Part shown: positions 8,698 through 16,665 of the stretch, piece after piece
How positions within the stretch are numbered: position 1 is the stretch's first letter
How the letters are laid out: each line of letters starts with the position of its first letter
Assembly (NCBI RefSeq): GCF_030433435.1
Contig: NZ_JANRHH010000054.1
Location: forward strand, 1-56,517
Source: Polycladomyces subterraneus
GTDB taxonomy: Bacteria; Bacillota; Bacilli; Thermoactinomycetales; JIR-001
Direction: 5' to 3'
DNA: 56,517 bases
Position numbers and translations under genes: made by a program
The notes under the pieces: generated by a model
Told to the model about the DNA's origin: nothing
Database searches by the model: none
What the model saw: the letters and a program-made list of their open reading frames with translations, nothing else

Positions 8698-9620
8698 CGG
8701 TTTCCCTTTTTCGAACACGTTTGCTCCATCAATTGGAGGCAAAGAAGGTGGGTTCGGCAAATCGTTCGATGGATCCAACGGCGGATTAGGATCGGTTTCG
8801 TGTCAGGAGGCTTTTTCGGCAATTGAGGGGGATCTTCCTCGGACCACGGTGGTTGATTCGGTTGACTCGATGGATCGTCAGAACGGGTTACGGGTCGATC
8901 TTCCGATGAATCGAAGCCTGACAAACTCGCCAGCAGATCGTTGACGGTGTCCGTCAGTGCTTTTAACCCGTTCGCCTTGGGCAACCGGCCCATATCTATC
9001 ACAGGGCCGTTCGAAGACAAGATGACACCTTGCTTCGTTTCCAGGTCCACCTGCGGCATTCTGACACGGTCAGTATCCATCTGTTTCACCTTTAGATAGA
9101 CATCATAAAGTACCACAGCGGGAAGCGGCTTGTCGATCTGCAAAAGAGGCCCTTTTATTTTAAATCCCAGAGCGGTCACATCAGCGACCAGGCCTTGGAT
9201 CGATATGGGGCCCGCATCTTGAATCTCCATACCCCATTGTCCGGATGGGGAACTCTTTTTTCCGATGAGCAATTTCATATCGTATACTTTGGCTCTCTTT
9301 GCAAAAAGACGAACAGCCAACCTGTCATTCTCCGTGGTCGTTAGTGAAGGGATCAAGCCTTGTGCTTCAATGCGATCGGCACGGATCACGATACCTTCAT
9401 CCAGGGACGTTCGGCTCAACACCGCCTTTGGTGCCTCATTCTTCGAAGAAACCTTTTCGTCCTTTTTCTTGAGGGTTTGCTGTTCACCGGACGATCGGCC
9501 CTCGTCCGGTGACCTTGTTTGAGCCGAAACCATTTTGTCACCAATAAAAACAAAACAAACTGACAAACCCACCGAAAGGGCCAGTACCTTCCTGAGGATC
9601 CTGCAACAAGAAGCGTACAA
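8691..9620 (-). CDS. Secreted or membrane-anchored protein of unknown function, possibly frameshifted at its 3' end
   Basis: 309 residues as read. The N-terminus has a basic stretch and a hydrophobic segment (VLALSVGLSVCFVFIG) ending near VSAQT, which looks like a signal peptide. A low-complexity charged linker follows, then a beta-rich domain (about 75-210, with IVIRADRIEAQGL and VYLKVKQMDTDRVRMP) that recalls the downstream DUF6230-type protein. A Pro/Ser/Asp-rich linker leads to an implausible, Trp/Cys/Arg-rich tail of about 35 residues. In the -1 frame the proline-rich linker continues (NPPLDPSNDLPNPPSLPP) into the HPr-like domain. The start is TTG with GAGGGGGG upstream. No function can be assigned. 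Confidence 0.6.
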   Translation of the reverse strand: MYASCCRILRKVLALSVGLSVCFVFIGDKMVSAQTRSPDEGRSSGEQQTLKKKDEKVSSKNEAPKAVLSRTSLDEGIVIRADRIEAQGLIPSLTTTENDRLAVRLFAKRAKVYDMKLLIGKKSSPSGQWGMEIQDAGPISIQGLVADVTALGFKIKGPLLQIDKPLPAVVLYDVYLKVKQMDTDRVRMPQVDLETKQGVILSSNGPVIDMGRLPKANGLKALTDTVNDLLASLSGFDSSEDRPVTRSDDPSSQPNQPPWSEEDPPQLPKKPPDTKPILIRRWIHRTICRTHLLCLQLMEQTCSKKGNRW

Positions 9621-9648
9621 AAGCTTCCCCCCTCCATCCCCCGTCTGT

Positions 9649-10137
9649 TTACTTCAACCACTTCTGCCACGTGGCGGCCGCTTCCTGTTTGGCTGAGCTA
9701 ACCCCCTCCACCCCAAAATGTTCCTTCTCATTGCTCTCGTTTGACGGTCGGGAGGTCGGTCCCCAAGCAATGCACAGGGACCCGCCTACAATACCCAACA
9801 ATGTCCCAATCATCAGCCCTCCTAATGCTCCGATAATGGACACGATCGACAAAATCATCGCGAACGTCCCTAGAAGCCGAACATATTGAGGCATCAACCA
9901 ACCTATCACCCCGCAGCTGAGCACGAGCGTGCCGAACAGCATTCCGGCAAAGGCAAAGCTCCCCGGCACAAAGGCCATCCAATGCAAATTGACGGGAATC
10001 CATAAAATAACCAGTCCTGACAGGCAAACCAGCGTAAGGGCCAGTTTTGGGCGCCTTTTTTCGTCAAATCGGCGATCTGTCCGCAAACTGATCTCCGAAT
10101 TGCTCAAAGACCTTTCTTCCACAGCTCTCTTTCGCAT
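9649..10137 (-). CDS. Membrane protein, DUF6114-like
   Basis: 162 residues with an N-terminal basic cytoplasmic segment, then about four hydrophobic helices between residues 32 and 127 (LTLVCLSGLVILWIPV, FAFAGMLFGTLVLSCGVIGW, LLGTFAMILSIVSIIGALGG, MIGTLLGIVGGSLCIAW) and a polar C-tail. The ending GLMIGTLLGIVGGSLCIAW resembles the small DUF6114 membrane proteins that in Streptomyces sit next to DUF6230 proteins, and here it directly follows such a gene. Family assignment is from memory of the pattern. The ATG follows AAAGGGGTGT. It is translated 12 nt after the preceding gene, so it is probably co-transcribed. Confidence 0.7.
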   Translation of the reverse strand: MRKRAVEERSLSNSEISLRTDRRFDEKRRPKLALTLVCLSGLVILWIPVNLHWMAFVPGSFAFAGMLFGTLVLSCGVIGWLMPQYVRLLGTFAMILSIVSIIGALGGLMIGTLLGIVGGSLCIAWGPTSRPSNESNEKEHFGVEGVSSAKQEAAATWQKWLK

Positions 10138-10149
10138 GTTGACACCCCT

Positions 10150-10671
10150 TTACTTGGCCGAAATCATCTCCAACTGCATGGAAAGCCCTGGCAGAGAGAT
10201 GCTGTTGGCAAACATGTAGTGCCCTTGAATGAAAGGCTTTTTCAGCACGAGGCTGGGTGCCGACAAATTGAATTTTTGCTGCCAATCGCTGCTATATTTC
10301 TCTGCAATTTTCATTTTGTTGAAAGACGCGTCCGCTTGCAGCTTGCTCAAATCGAGAACCAATCCTGAAGCTTTTACATCCTTGGACGCAGTGATGAGCA
10401 CCCGCACTTTTCCCTTACCAGGAACATTGAGATCTTTGTAAAGCTTCAACTTCTTGATCACCGCATCCAACTGTGCGCTTCCCTGGGGATATGCCGCCCG
10501 CTCACTAGTTTCCCCAATCTTTGGCAACACCTTGAAATTGCTGATTTGGATCTCATCCGCCAGGATAATAAACCCACCAATCCCCCCGATAGGGACGGCC
10601 AGCGCCACACCCCCAGTCCAAATCCCCAGCACCAACGTAAACACCAGGCACAGAGCGACGAACATACTCAA
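10150..10671 (-). CDS. DUF6230-like exported protein
   Basis: 173 residues with an N-terminal hydrophobic segment (VALCLVFTLVLGIWTGGVALA) that could be an uncleaved anchor or signal. A beta-rich extracytoplasmic domain follows, including GFIILADEIQISNFKV, GLVLDLSKLQADASFNKM and the terminal SISLPGLSMQLEM. These match the layout of DUF6230 proteins known mainly from actinomycetes (assignment by pattern, not by search). It is probably the first gene of a four-gene minus-strand cluster (DUF6230, DUF6114, secreted protein, HPr-like). The start is TTG at 10671 or ATG two codons later, both behind AAAAAGG. Confidence 0.7.
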   Translation of the reverse strand: MSMFVALCLVFTLVLGIWTGGVALAVPIGGIGGFIILADEIQISNFKVLPKIGETSERAAYPQGSAQLDAVIKKLKLYKDLNVPGKGKVRVLITASKDVKASGLVLDLSKLQADASFNKMKIAEKYSSDWQQKFNLSAPSLVLKKPFIQGHYMFANSISLPGLSMQLEMISAK

Positions 10672-11221
10672 CCAGAACCTTTTTCCATGGTACCTAGGTC
10701 ATTTCCCCCTTACTTTGGGTCAATGTATGTCATTCAAGCTCATTTGGAGCGAATGACCCGCCATATGACGTAAACGCTGACGGCAGCTCACCAAAGCATC
10801 CCGGAGGCCAGCCAACGAAGGGAGGGAATCGCTTTCAACATTTCCGTTCCAAAGGAGATCAAGATGGAGGACCCCCACGAACAACCCGCTGGTCCATTAC
10901 AGCCAAGGCCATCCGATTGACCGTTTTGTTAACGTTGTGCACCAGAAGGTCATTAACATCTCCGTTCTAATTTTTATAATATTCCGTTAATTATCATGGG
11001 TAGATGCGTCGATCGCACTGGTCTTTCCACTGAACTGAATCGGTATAGCGGGGCGCGATCATAACCTTCCTTGAGATTCCATCCTATCCCCTTTTCCGCG
11101 ACGTTTGCTGGATCATTATGTCTGTGAATCTATGTGTTGGATCACTCCTCTGTATGATTGAAAGGACTGCGCTCATACAGATGATTTAATTCGATTGTAT
11201 TATAGTACAGCTAAATGAGTA

Positions 11222-11250
11222 TTGACAAGTTATTTTTAGAAAAATTATAT
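11222..11250 (+). promoter_or_regulatory. Sigma-A promoter in AT-rich spacer
   Basis: A perfect -35 TTGACA (11222-11227) and a 17-nt spacer precede TTATAT (11245-11250). Transcription would run rightward from near 11257. The first ORF reached is the 26-codon one at 11293. Confidence 0.55.
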
Positions 11251-11292
11251 AAGTATAATATATTTAAATTTGTTAGGTTATTATCAAGGTAT

Positions 11293-11373
11293 ATGCAGAC
11301 GGAGTTCGACATCGGAAGCCTTATCACGGGCGATTACGATTACGGAGAGGGACTTGGTGATGATCCCTTCTAA
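11293..11373 (+). CDS. Possible 26-residue acidic peptide
   Basis: The ORF starts at ATG 11293 with AAGG seven nt upstream, and lies 36 nt after the inferred start of the promoter at 11222. The peptide is acidic and glycine/aspartate-rich (MQTEFDIGSLITGDYDYG..., ending in GLGDDPF). It has no cysteine and no membrane segment. No family is recognised. It could equally be the tail of a decayed gene. Confidence 0.3.
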   Translation: MQTEFDIGSLITGDYDYGEGLGDDPF

Positions 11374-11487
11374 CAATCCGCATCCCACTATGATGTTGAA
11401 GGCATAGCGTTGTTTAAAACGGAGGATAAGATGCTTCGGCATCAGACGCTGCCCACTCAACCGGCTGCCATTACGACAACCCGGGCA

Positions 11488-11518
11488 TTAAAAAAGATCG
11501 AAGCATCAGCTTCGATCG
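11488..11518 (-). terminator. Rho-independent terminator
   Basis: The minus strand reads GATCGAAGC-TGAT-GCTTCGATC followed by TTTTTTAA: a 9-bp perfect stem, 4-nt loop and T-tract. It ends the transcript carrying the gene at 11611-12156. Confidence 0.85.
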
Positions 11519-11610
11519 CACAAAGTCCGCAGTCTCCCGTCTGCATCATCCAACGCAACAGCCAGAGTTGATCGACGGGAAATGCGACAGCTACTCTAAA
11601 ATGACAGCCT

Positions 11611-12156
11611 TTACTTCCCTCCCGCACAAGGTGGTGTGCGATCGGGTTTCCATAGATTGGCGGCACAACCCACTTCGTCGAAGTTGACGTCGCGTCCCAC
11701 TTCATGCACCTGCATCCAAAACTCAACCACACAATCTAATGGGTGGGTCACCGCCTCCGGGTCGGTGAAGAAATAGGTAATTTCCTCGTCTGGATCCTCA
11801 CCGGCCGAAAAGGTAACATACAACACTGTACAAGGCACCGTCCCCTTGGCCGGATCGTGAATATCGAATCGCGCCTCGTGGCTGATCATCAACGCGGATA
11901 TGGGATGTTCTCTTTCCTCCGTTTCCCCGTCCTGCCGGCGGAAACGGATACGCAACAGATCCTGTTCGTCCAAAACTTCGAAGGATTCCGCCGTTCCGAA
12001 CACATGCAATGCCTGCTGTGGGATACTAATCGTGCCCACCATCAGGTTTCCGCATTGGGAAATCGCTTTTTTCAGCTTGGCGTCTAAGTCTTTAGGGTAC
12101 ATTTCTCGAGCAGTCGCCTGAAAATTGACTACATATCCGTGGGGAAACACCTTCAT
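11611..12156 (-). CDS. Hypothetical protein
   Basis: 181 residues of unknown function. It is soluble and rich in beta-strand-like segments (GYVVNFQATAREMY, NLMVGTISIPQQALHVFG, TVLYVTFSAGEDPDEEITYFF), with two Cys near the C-terminus in CAANLWKP and PPCAGGK. No catalytic motif is recognised. The ATG at 12156 is chosen because AAGGAG lies nine nt upstream; an upstream in-frame ATG (12180) has none. It lies 58 nt downstream of the acyl-CoA synthetase and is followed by a strong terminator, so it is likely the last gene of that transcript. Confidence 0.75.
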   Translation of the reverse strand: MKVFPHGYVVNFQATAREMYPKDLDAKLKKAISQCGNLMVGTISIPQQALHVFGTAESFEVLDEQDLLRIRFRRQDGETEEREHPISALMISHEARFDIHDPAKGTVPCTVLYVTFSAGEDPDEEITYFFTDPEAVTHPLDCVVEFWMQVHEVGRDVNFDEVGCAANLWKPDRTPPCAGGK

Positions 12157-12214
12157 GATACCGGTCTCCTTCGTCTTCAACTGCCCTCGATTATACCGAA
12201 GGCGAGAGCCCGGT

Positions 12215-13804
12215 TCAACTCGACTGCCGTTTGGCTTTGCGTTCTTTTTCCAATTGCCTCAGTACTACCCGGCGAATTTTGCCGCTGGTCGTTTTGGGCA
12301 ATTCTGTGACGAACTCGATTTCCCTGGGGTATTTGTACGGAGCGGTCACCTGTTTCACATGTTCCTGCAGTTCCCGAACCATTTCGTCGGAGGCATCCTC
12401 CGGTCGTTTCAGAATGACGAATGCCTTGACGATCGAGCCCCGGATCGGGTCCGGGCTGGCCACCACGGCACATTCCTGCACCGACGGATGTTTGACCAGG
12501 GCGTCTTCCACTTCAAACGGCCCAATCGTGTAGCCTGAACTGATGATGATATCGTCGGAGCGTCCCTCGAACCAGAAATACCCATCTTCATCCTGACGTG
12601 CCTGATCGCCGGTCAGGTACCAATCCCCTCGAAAGGCTTTCGCCGTTCGCTCCGGATCACGGAAATAGCCCTTGAACAACGCTGGTGCATCTTTGTGAAC
12701 GGCGATATCCCCCACCTGTCCAACCGGAACCGGATTGCCCTCCTCGTCGATGATGGCCACGCGGTTGCCCGGTGTGGGTTTCCCCATCGACCCCGGCTTC
12801 ACTTTCATTCCCCTAAGCGTTCCCACCAGAAGTGTGTTTTCCGTCTGTCCGTAACCGTCCCGCACTTCGACATTGAAATAGCGGCGGAACGTGTCAATCA
12901 CTTCCCTGTTCAGCGGTTCTCCGGCACTGACGGCACTGCGTAGCGACGACAGATCGTACCGCTCCAGACCGTCCACTTTGGCCATCAGTCGATACTCGGT
13001 CGGCGTACAGCACAGGACATTCACTTTGTATTGCTCCATCAGGGAGAGATACTTTTCTGCAGAAAACCTTCCTTGATAAACAAATGCCGTGGCACCGGAC
13101 CCCAGGGTGGAGATAAACGGACTCCACACCCATTTGGCCCATCCGGGACCCGCTGTCGCCCACACCACATCTGATGGACGGATATCCAGCCACAGCCTGG
13201 CTGCTACCGCCTGATGGGCAATCGCCCAACTATGGTGATGGATCACACCTTTGGGACCGCCAGTGGTACCGGATGTATAAGCCAAAAAAGCCACATCGTC
13301 ACTGCGGGTGCGGGGAAGTTCCACTGGTTCCCGCTCCACTGTAACCAGCGGTTCCCAACCTTCTCTCTCGTCGGCACCCACCACCCATCGATGCAAGAGG
13401 AACGGACAGTCCCTGGCTGCCTCATCCACCCGTTGCGTGAGCGACGCATCGGCAATCACCGCTTTTACTTCTGCATGCTGCAAACGGTAACGAATATCCG
13501 ATGGTTGCAACATCTCGGAGCCGGGCAATACCACCAAACCCGCTTTCAACACACCCAAATAGGAGATATAAGCTGAGGGATGACGCGGTAACAAAATCAT
13601 GACCGGGTCACCCTTGGACAATCCTTTGGCAAGCAAACCACTGGCCAAGCGGTCAGAACGCAGTTTCAGCTCACGATAAGTGACAGTTTGACGATCTCCT
13701 TTGTCATTTTCCCACAAAATGGCCGCTTTATCCGGGGAGTGAGCGTGTCGGTCCACATCCTGAGCCAAGTTGTAATATGTCGGAATTTCCATCATGAGAT
13801 CCAT
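12215..13804 (-). CDS. Acyl-CoA synthetase (AMP-forming, medium-chain/YtcI type)
   Basis: A 529-residue ANL-superfamily ligase that activates a carboxylic acid with ATP and CoA. The P-loop-like motif LAYTSGTTGGPKGVIHHH is near residue 172. The acyl/adenylate motif is DGYGQTENTLL, the hinge region YLTGDQARQDEDGYFWFEGRSDD, and the C-terminal catalytic lysine lies in PKTTSGKIRR. The WATAGPGWAKWVWSPF segment resembles medium-chain acyl-CoA synthetases and B. subtilis YtcI. The ATG at 13804 has GGGAGG ten nt upstream. It may feed the beta-oxidation operon at the left of the window, but nothing in the sequence links the two. Confidence 0.93.
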   Translation of the reverse strand: MDLMMEIPTYYNLAQDVDRHAHSPDKAAILWENDKGDRQTVTYRELKLRSDRLASGLLAKGLSKGDPVMILLPRHPSAYISYLGVLKAGLVVLPGSEMLQPSDIRYRLQHAEVKAVIADASLTQRVDEAARDCPFLLHRWVVGADEREGWEPLVTVEREPVELPRTRSDDVAFLAYTSGTTGGPKGVIHHHSWAIAHQAVAARLWLDIRPSDVVWATAGPGWAKWVWSPFISTLGSGATAFVYQGRFSAEKYLSLMEQYKVNVLCCTPTEYRLMAKVDGLERYDLSSLRSAVSAGEPLNREVIDTFRRYFNVEVRDGYGQTENTLLVGTLRGMKVKPGSMGKPTPGNRVAIIDEEGNPVPVGQVGDIAVHKDAPALFKGYFRDPERTAKAFRGDWYLTGDQARQDEDGYFWFEGRSDDIIISSGYTIGPFEVEDALVKHPSVQECAVVASPDPIRGSIVKAFVILKRPEDASDEMVRELQEHVKQVTAPYKYPREIEFVTELPKTTSGKIRRVVLRQLEKERKAKRQSS

Positions 13805-13894
13805 GCATACATCGCCTCCCGGTTACGTGGTGACGCTTTCAATAATTACGACAGCAATGATTCCAAATCCTCTGAAATTTGTTGGAAATGAGAG

Positions 13895-13918
13895 GGGCAG
13901 CGACATGTGTCGCTGCCC
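13895..13918 (-). terminator. Hairpin downstream of the SASP gene
   Basis: GGGCAGCGAC-4 nt-GTCGCTGCCC forms a perfect 10-bp stem 27 nt after the SASP stop. The T-run is weak (CTCTCATTTCC), so it may work as a terminator or as a 3'-stabilising hairpin. Confidence 0.6.
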
Positions 13919-13944
13919 GATACCAGAAGATGAAATTGTTCAGG

Positions 13945-14157
13945 TTAAACCGTACGGCCTCCACCCAGTTGAGATTCGGCCAAGGCAACCAAGCGTTTCG
14001 TAATTTCACCACCAACAGAACCGTTGGCGCGGGAGGTCGTGTCCGGTCCCAGTTGAACGCCGAACTCAGAAGCGATTTCATACTTCATTTGATCCAAAGC
14101 TTGAGCGGCTCCTTGGACCAGGAGTTGGTTGTTGTTGCGGTCACGTTGTTGCGGCAT
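13945..14157 (-). CDS. Alpha/beta-type small acid-soluble spore protein
   Basis: A 70-residue SASP that saturates and protects spore DNA and is degraded at germination. The family core is clear: [17 protein letters not shown] (which contains the E-I-A-x-E-F-G germination-protease site) and [16 protein letters not shown]. The ATG at 14157 has a perfect AAGGAGGTGA five nt upstream. Expression is expected in the forespore under sigma-G. A convincing sigma-G promoter could not be fixed by eye in the 90 nt upstream. Confidence 0.97.
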   Translation of the reverse strand: MPQQRDRNNNQLLVQGAAQALDQMKYEIASEFGVQLGPDTTSRANGSVGGEITKRLVALAESQLGGGRTV

Positions 14158-14246
14158 GATTTTCACCTCCTTGATCTTGTACCCTTATGTTGTGGTTTTA
14201 CCAAAGGATCAATGCGTGTGAAATTATGGTGAAACTGAGAAACCAT

Positions 14247-14405
14247 TCATTTCGACGTCAGGGAATCCGGCGTTTCTTCACTCGCCTTCACGTCTCCATC
14301 CCACATTCGCGGCGGTTTGTGTCCATCGATCGAAATAGGTGGTTCCTTGTCCGTTTTGTCCACAAAACGGCTTCCTTTTTCCGGTTGTCCTTTCCGGTGT
14401 GTCAC
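14247..14405 (-). CDS. Small hydrophilic protein (52 aa), unannotated type
   Basis: GTG start at 14405 with AAAGGAGGG and a 7-nt spacer, 14 nt after the stop of the gene at 14420-14788, so it is very probably co-translated with it. The product is highly charged and lacks hydrophobic segments (MTHRKGQPEKGSRFVDK..., then KPPRMWDGDVKASEE). No family is recognised. Position between a SASP gene and coat genes suggests a spore-related role, which is an inference from context only. Confidence 0.65.
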   Translation of the reverse strand: MTHRKGQPEKGSRFVDKTDKEPPISIDGHKPPRMWDGDVKASEETPDSLTSK

Positions 14406-14419
14406 TCCTGATCCCTCCT

Positions 14420-14788
14420 TTATAAACGGGCACCCATCGATTCCAACAATGCCCTCATTTCTTCTAGTCGCGATTCATCCACCACGGCAGTGACCAACAC
14501 ATCCTCATCTGACTGCCATCCACTGCCATCGGCCATGCCGCTGGCACTGGGATGAGCTGCCGCCAATACACCCGCATCAGGGCTGGAAATGTCGGCGTCC
14601 ATCACGTTTTGGGCCAAGGATGATATCGGTTCTGCAATCGGATTGTCCAAATCCCGTTCCTCCGTTGAAGGAATAACCGAAAAGCGATCCACCTGAACAA
14701 TCTCAACTCCATGACGTTTCAATTCTTCCGCCGCTTGTTTCGCCTGTTCCTCCGTATGGAAATAAGCCAGGATTCCACGTTCTTTCAT
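14420..14788 (-). CDS. Hypothetical small protein, general-stress/YflT-like layout
   Basis: 122 residues. The first 40 (RGILAYFHTEEQAKQAAEEL, then RHGVEIVQVDRFSV) and the last 30 (DVLVTAVVDESRLEEMRALLES) each look like a beta-alpha-beta half of a ferredoxin-like fold. They are separated by a glycine/alanine/serine-rich middle containing ISSPDAGVLAAAHPSASG. This resembles heat-induced stress proteins of the YflT type, but the assignment is uncertain. The ATG at 14788 has GGAGGTGA at good spacing, so the longer upstream reading is not used. It forms a transcription unit with the 52-residue gene that follows. Confidence 0.7.
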   Translation of the reverse strand: MKERGILAYFHTEEQAKQAAEELKRHGVEIVQVDRFSVIPSTEERDLDNPIAEPISSLAQNVMDADISSPDAGVLAAAHPSASGMADGSGWQSDEDVLVTAVVDESRLEEMRALLESMGARL

Positions 14789-14981
14789 GATCTCACCTCC
14801 AAACAAAGAGGTACGTCTCGTCTTAATATGACGATTGTTGGTATTGAGGTATGCGCCTGACGCCGATGACATTTTTTGCGTAACGGGAAATGGGCGATTG
14901 GACCCGTCACACTCGCCCATGAGGTACATATTCTGACACTGAGCAAATCACACCATGACATGGTTAAGGTGAGGGTGAAAG

Positions 14982-15218
14982 ATGTGGAATCCGTTTGTAC
15001 ATCAGGAGCGATATTGGCAACCATACATCAGTCCATTTGACCCGTGTCATCCCATTCGTTTCAAAAAATACGTCGTTCCACCTAACCAATATATCCCGTT
15101 CCAACCCCCCAATCTTCCCCAGTTTTCGCCCAAAGAGGCACTTCGACGCGGCACGTTGTGGCCGCTTTTGTACAGTCCGTACCGGAAGACACGCTACGAC
15201 GGGGGCAACAAGAGATGA
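14982..15218 (+). CDS. cotJA: Spore coat-associated protein CotJA
   Basis: 78 residues with the CotJA hallmark YVVPPNQYIPFQPPNLPQF followed by SPKEALRRGTLWPLLYSPY. It is the first gene of the mother-cell cotJABC operon, whose products are incorporated into the inner spore coat. The ATG follows AAGGTGAGGGTG. Its stop overlaps the cotJB start (ATGA). A sigma-E-like region (ACATATT ... CACACCAT) lies about 35-60 nt upstream, but the match is only moderate. Confidence 0.94.
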   Translation: MWNPFVHQERYWQPYISPFDPCHPIRFKKYVVPPNQYIPFQPPNLPQFSPKEALRRGTLWPLLYSPYRKTRYDGGNKR

Positions 15219-15475
15219 GTAAAATGAGCAAGGAATATTACCAGCTCCTGCATCAGTTGCAGGTGGTTGACTTCGTCCTGGTGGAATTGAACCTGTATCT
15301 GGATACTCATCCCGGGGATGCATCTGCGATTCAGCAGTACAACAGCTATGCACAAAAACGATCACAGCTCAAAGAGAATTTCGAGTCCCGGTTCGGCCCA
15401 TTGACCCATTTTGGTCACAGTTATAACCAGTATCCCGATGGATGGAACGAAGGCCCATGGCCTTGGGAAGTTTAG
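15215..15475 (+). CDS. cotJB: Spore coat protein CotJB
   Basis: 86 residues with the CotJB pattern YYQLLHQLQVVDFVLVELNL, then YLDTHPGDASAIQQYN and the terminal GPWPWEV. The start ATG overlaps the cotJA stop by 4 nt, indicating translational coupling. In B. subtilis, CotJB is thought to work with CotJA and CotJC in coat assembly. Confidence 0.94.
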   Translation: MSKMSKEYYQLLHQLQVVDFVLVELNLYLDTHPGDASAIQQYNSYAQKRSQLKENFESRFGPLTHFGHSYNQYPDGWNEGPWPWEV

Positions 15476-15579
15476 ATGTCCAATCGGCCCTGGTTTGGGT
15501 TCACGATATAGACGATATCACCAGACACTGAAAACATCGTCAGTTCAGTTAAAGAGAGACCGTAATGGAGGGAACGGAC

Positions 15580-16149
15580 GTGTGGATTTATGAGAAGAAG
15601 TTGCAGTATCCGGTTCGCGTCAGCCAATGCAATCCCAGACTGGCTAAATATCTGATCGAGCAATACGGGGGAGCCGACGGTGAATTGGCCGCCGCATTGC
15701 GCTATCTCAACCAACGCTACACTTTGCCGGACAAGGTCAAGGGATTGTTAACCGACATCGGCACGGAAGAATTTGCCCACTTGGAAATGATCGCTACCAT
15801 GGTCTATAAACTAACCAAAGATGCTTCACCCGAAGAGATGAAAGCAGCAGGGTTGGGCGATCACTATGCCGATCACGATCGTGCACTGTTTTACCATAAC
15901 GCTGCCGGCAATCCCTTTACCGCCACCTACATCCAAGCCAAAGGAGATCCCATCGCCGATTTGTACGAGGACATCGCCGCGGAGGAAAAAGCGCGCGCTA
16001 CCTATCAATGGTTGATCGACATGTCGGACGATCCGGATGTCAATGATGCCCTTAAATTCCTGCGGGAACGGGAAATTGTTCATGCCCAACGCTTCCGTGA
16101 GGCAGTGGAAATCCTGAAGGAACATCGGGAACAGAAGCAGTTTTTTTGA
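15580..16149 (+). CDS. cotJC: Spore coat protein CotJC (manganese-catalase family)
   Basis: 189 residues of a ferritin-like di-manganese catalase-family coat protein. It has GGADGELAAALRYLNQRY (first metal-ligand Glu), IGTEEFAHLEMIA (E-x-x-H), the AAGNPFTATYIQAKGDPIAD insertion typical of CotJC, and the second pair in IAAEEKARATY and EREIVHAQRF. The GTG at 15580 is chosen because GGAGGG lies at proper distance and because CotJC proteins begin M-W-x-Y-E-K-K-L-Q-Y-P; an ATG at 15565 sits inside the ribosome-binding sequence. It is followed by a strong terminator. Confidence 0.95.
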   Translation: MWIYEKKLQYPVRVSQCNPRLAKYLIEQYGGADGELAAALRYLNQRYTLPDKVKGLLTDIGTEEFAHLEMIATMVYKLTKDASPEEMKAAGLGDHYADHDRALFYHNAAGNPFTATYIQAKGDPIADLYEDIAAEEKARATYQWLIDMSDDPDVNDALKFLREREIVHAQRFREAVEILKEHREQKQFF

Positions 16150-16160
16150 AAAAAATGTTG

Positions 16161-16188
16161 AAAGCTCCCCGTAGGGAGCTTTACCTTT
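16161..16188 (+). terminator. Rho-independent terminator of cotJABC
   Basis: AAAGCTCCC and GGGAGCTTT form a 9-bp stem with a 4-nt loop, followed by ACCTTTTG. It starts 11 nt after the cotJC stop. Confidence 0.8.
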
Positions 16189-16199
16189 TGTATCCAACT

Positions 16200-16370
16200 T
16201 CAACTGATCTGTCTCAATCTCAACTGATCCCGCTGTTTTTTCAGTTGCTGAATCTCTTCCCATAAATCCGCTTGTGCCAAAAACTCGTGGCGTTGCACGG
16301 CCAACTTATACTCCTGTTTGACTCTTTCCAACTTTTCTTCAATTTCCCGCAACGGTTCCGCCGTCATCAT
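16200..16370 (-). CDS. Small UVR-motif protein
   Basis: 56 residues forming one long amphipathic helix with the UvrB/UvrC interaction motif pattern (EYKLAVQRHEFLAQADLWEE, then IQQLKKQRDQL). UVR motifs mediate UvrB-UvrC contact and also occur in McsA and other proteins; no other domain is present here. The ATG at 16370 is preceded by AAGAGGTG. It is convergent with cotJC and separated from it by the terminator. The partner protein is unknown. Confidence 0.7.
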   Translation of the reverse strand: MMTAEPLREIEEKLERVKQEYKLAVQRHEFLAQADLWEEIQQLKKQRDQLRLRQIS

Positions 16371-16577
16371 GCAACACCTCTTTGCTGTAGAATGAACACA
16401 GCCCAAGGAGTGTGTGCCCAAATAGGGCTAGGTGTTGATTACCCTTTTTTCTGCTTTGCGAAACCTTTTTTTCATGACAAAAACGAATCTTGTCGAGATC
16501 TTTCCGAATGCGGGAGTGAGAAGGCATGTGAGTGGGAAAAAACGACATCGATTGGGACAATCCACACCTGATCGTCA

Positions 16578-16605
16578 TTGACCACTGACAGATTTCTGAT
16601 ACAAT
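16578..16605 (+). promoter_or_regulatory. Sigma-A promoter
   Basis: TTGACC (16578-16583), 16-nt spacer, TACAAT (16600-16605). It is 60 nt upstream of the 51-residue gene at 16666. Confidence 0.6.
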
Positions 16606-16665
16606 TAGAATTCCCTCGGACGAAACAAACGACCCTATGACGAATTTCCGAAAGGAGTTATTTTC

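Larger units (their letters stand above)
10672..11487. other. Gene-poor 0.8-kb stretch with one good promoter
   Basis: No recognisable protein family is encoded here on either strand. The segment 11190-11290 is strikingly AT-rich compared with its surroundings and contains a sigma-A promoter (see next entry) followed by a 26-codon ORF. The remainder may be eroded sequence. Confidence 0.5.

Noticed and set aside
8697-8778. Longer reading of the HPr-like gene from a start at 8778
   Set aside because: It overlaps the upstream gene by 88 nt and lacks a ribosome site there; it is better explained as the continuation of a frameshifted upstream gene than as a separate start.
14187-14411. 74-codon plus-strand ORF between the SASP and the stress-type gene
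   Set aside because: It is the complement of the better-supported 52-codon minus-strand gene, which has a strong ribosome site.
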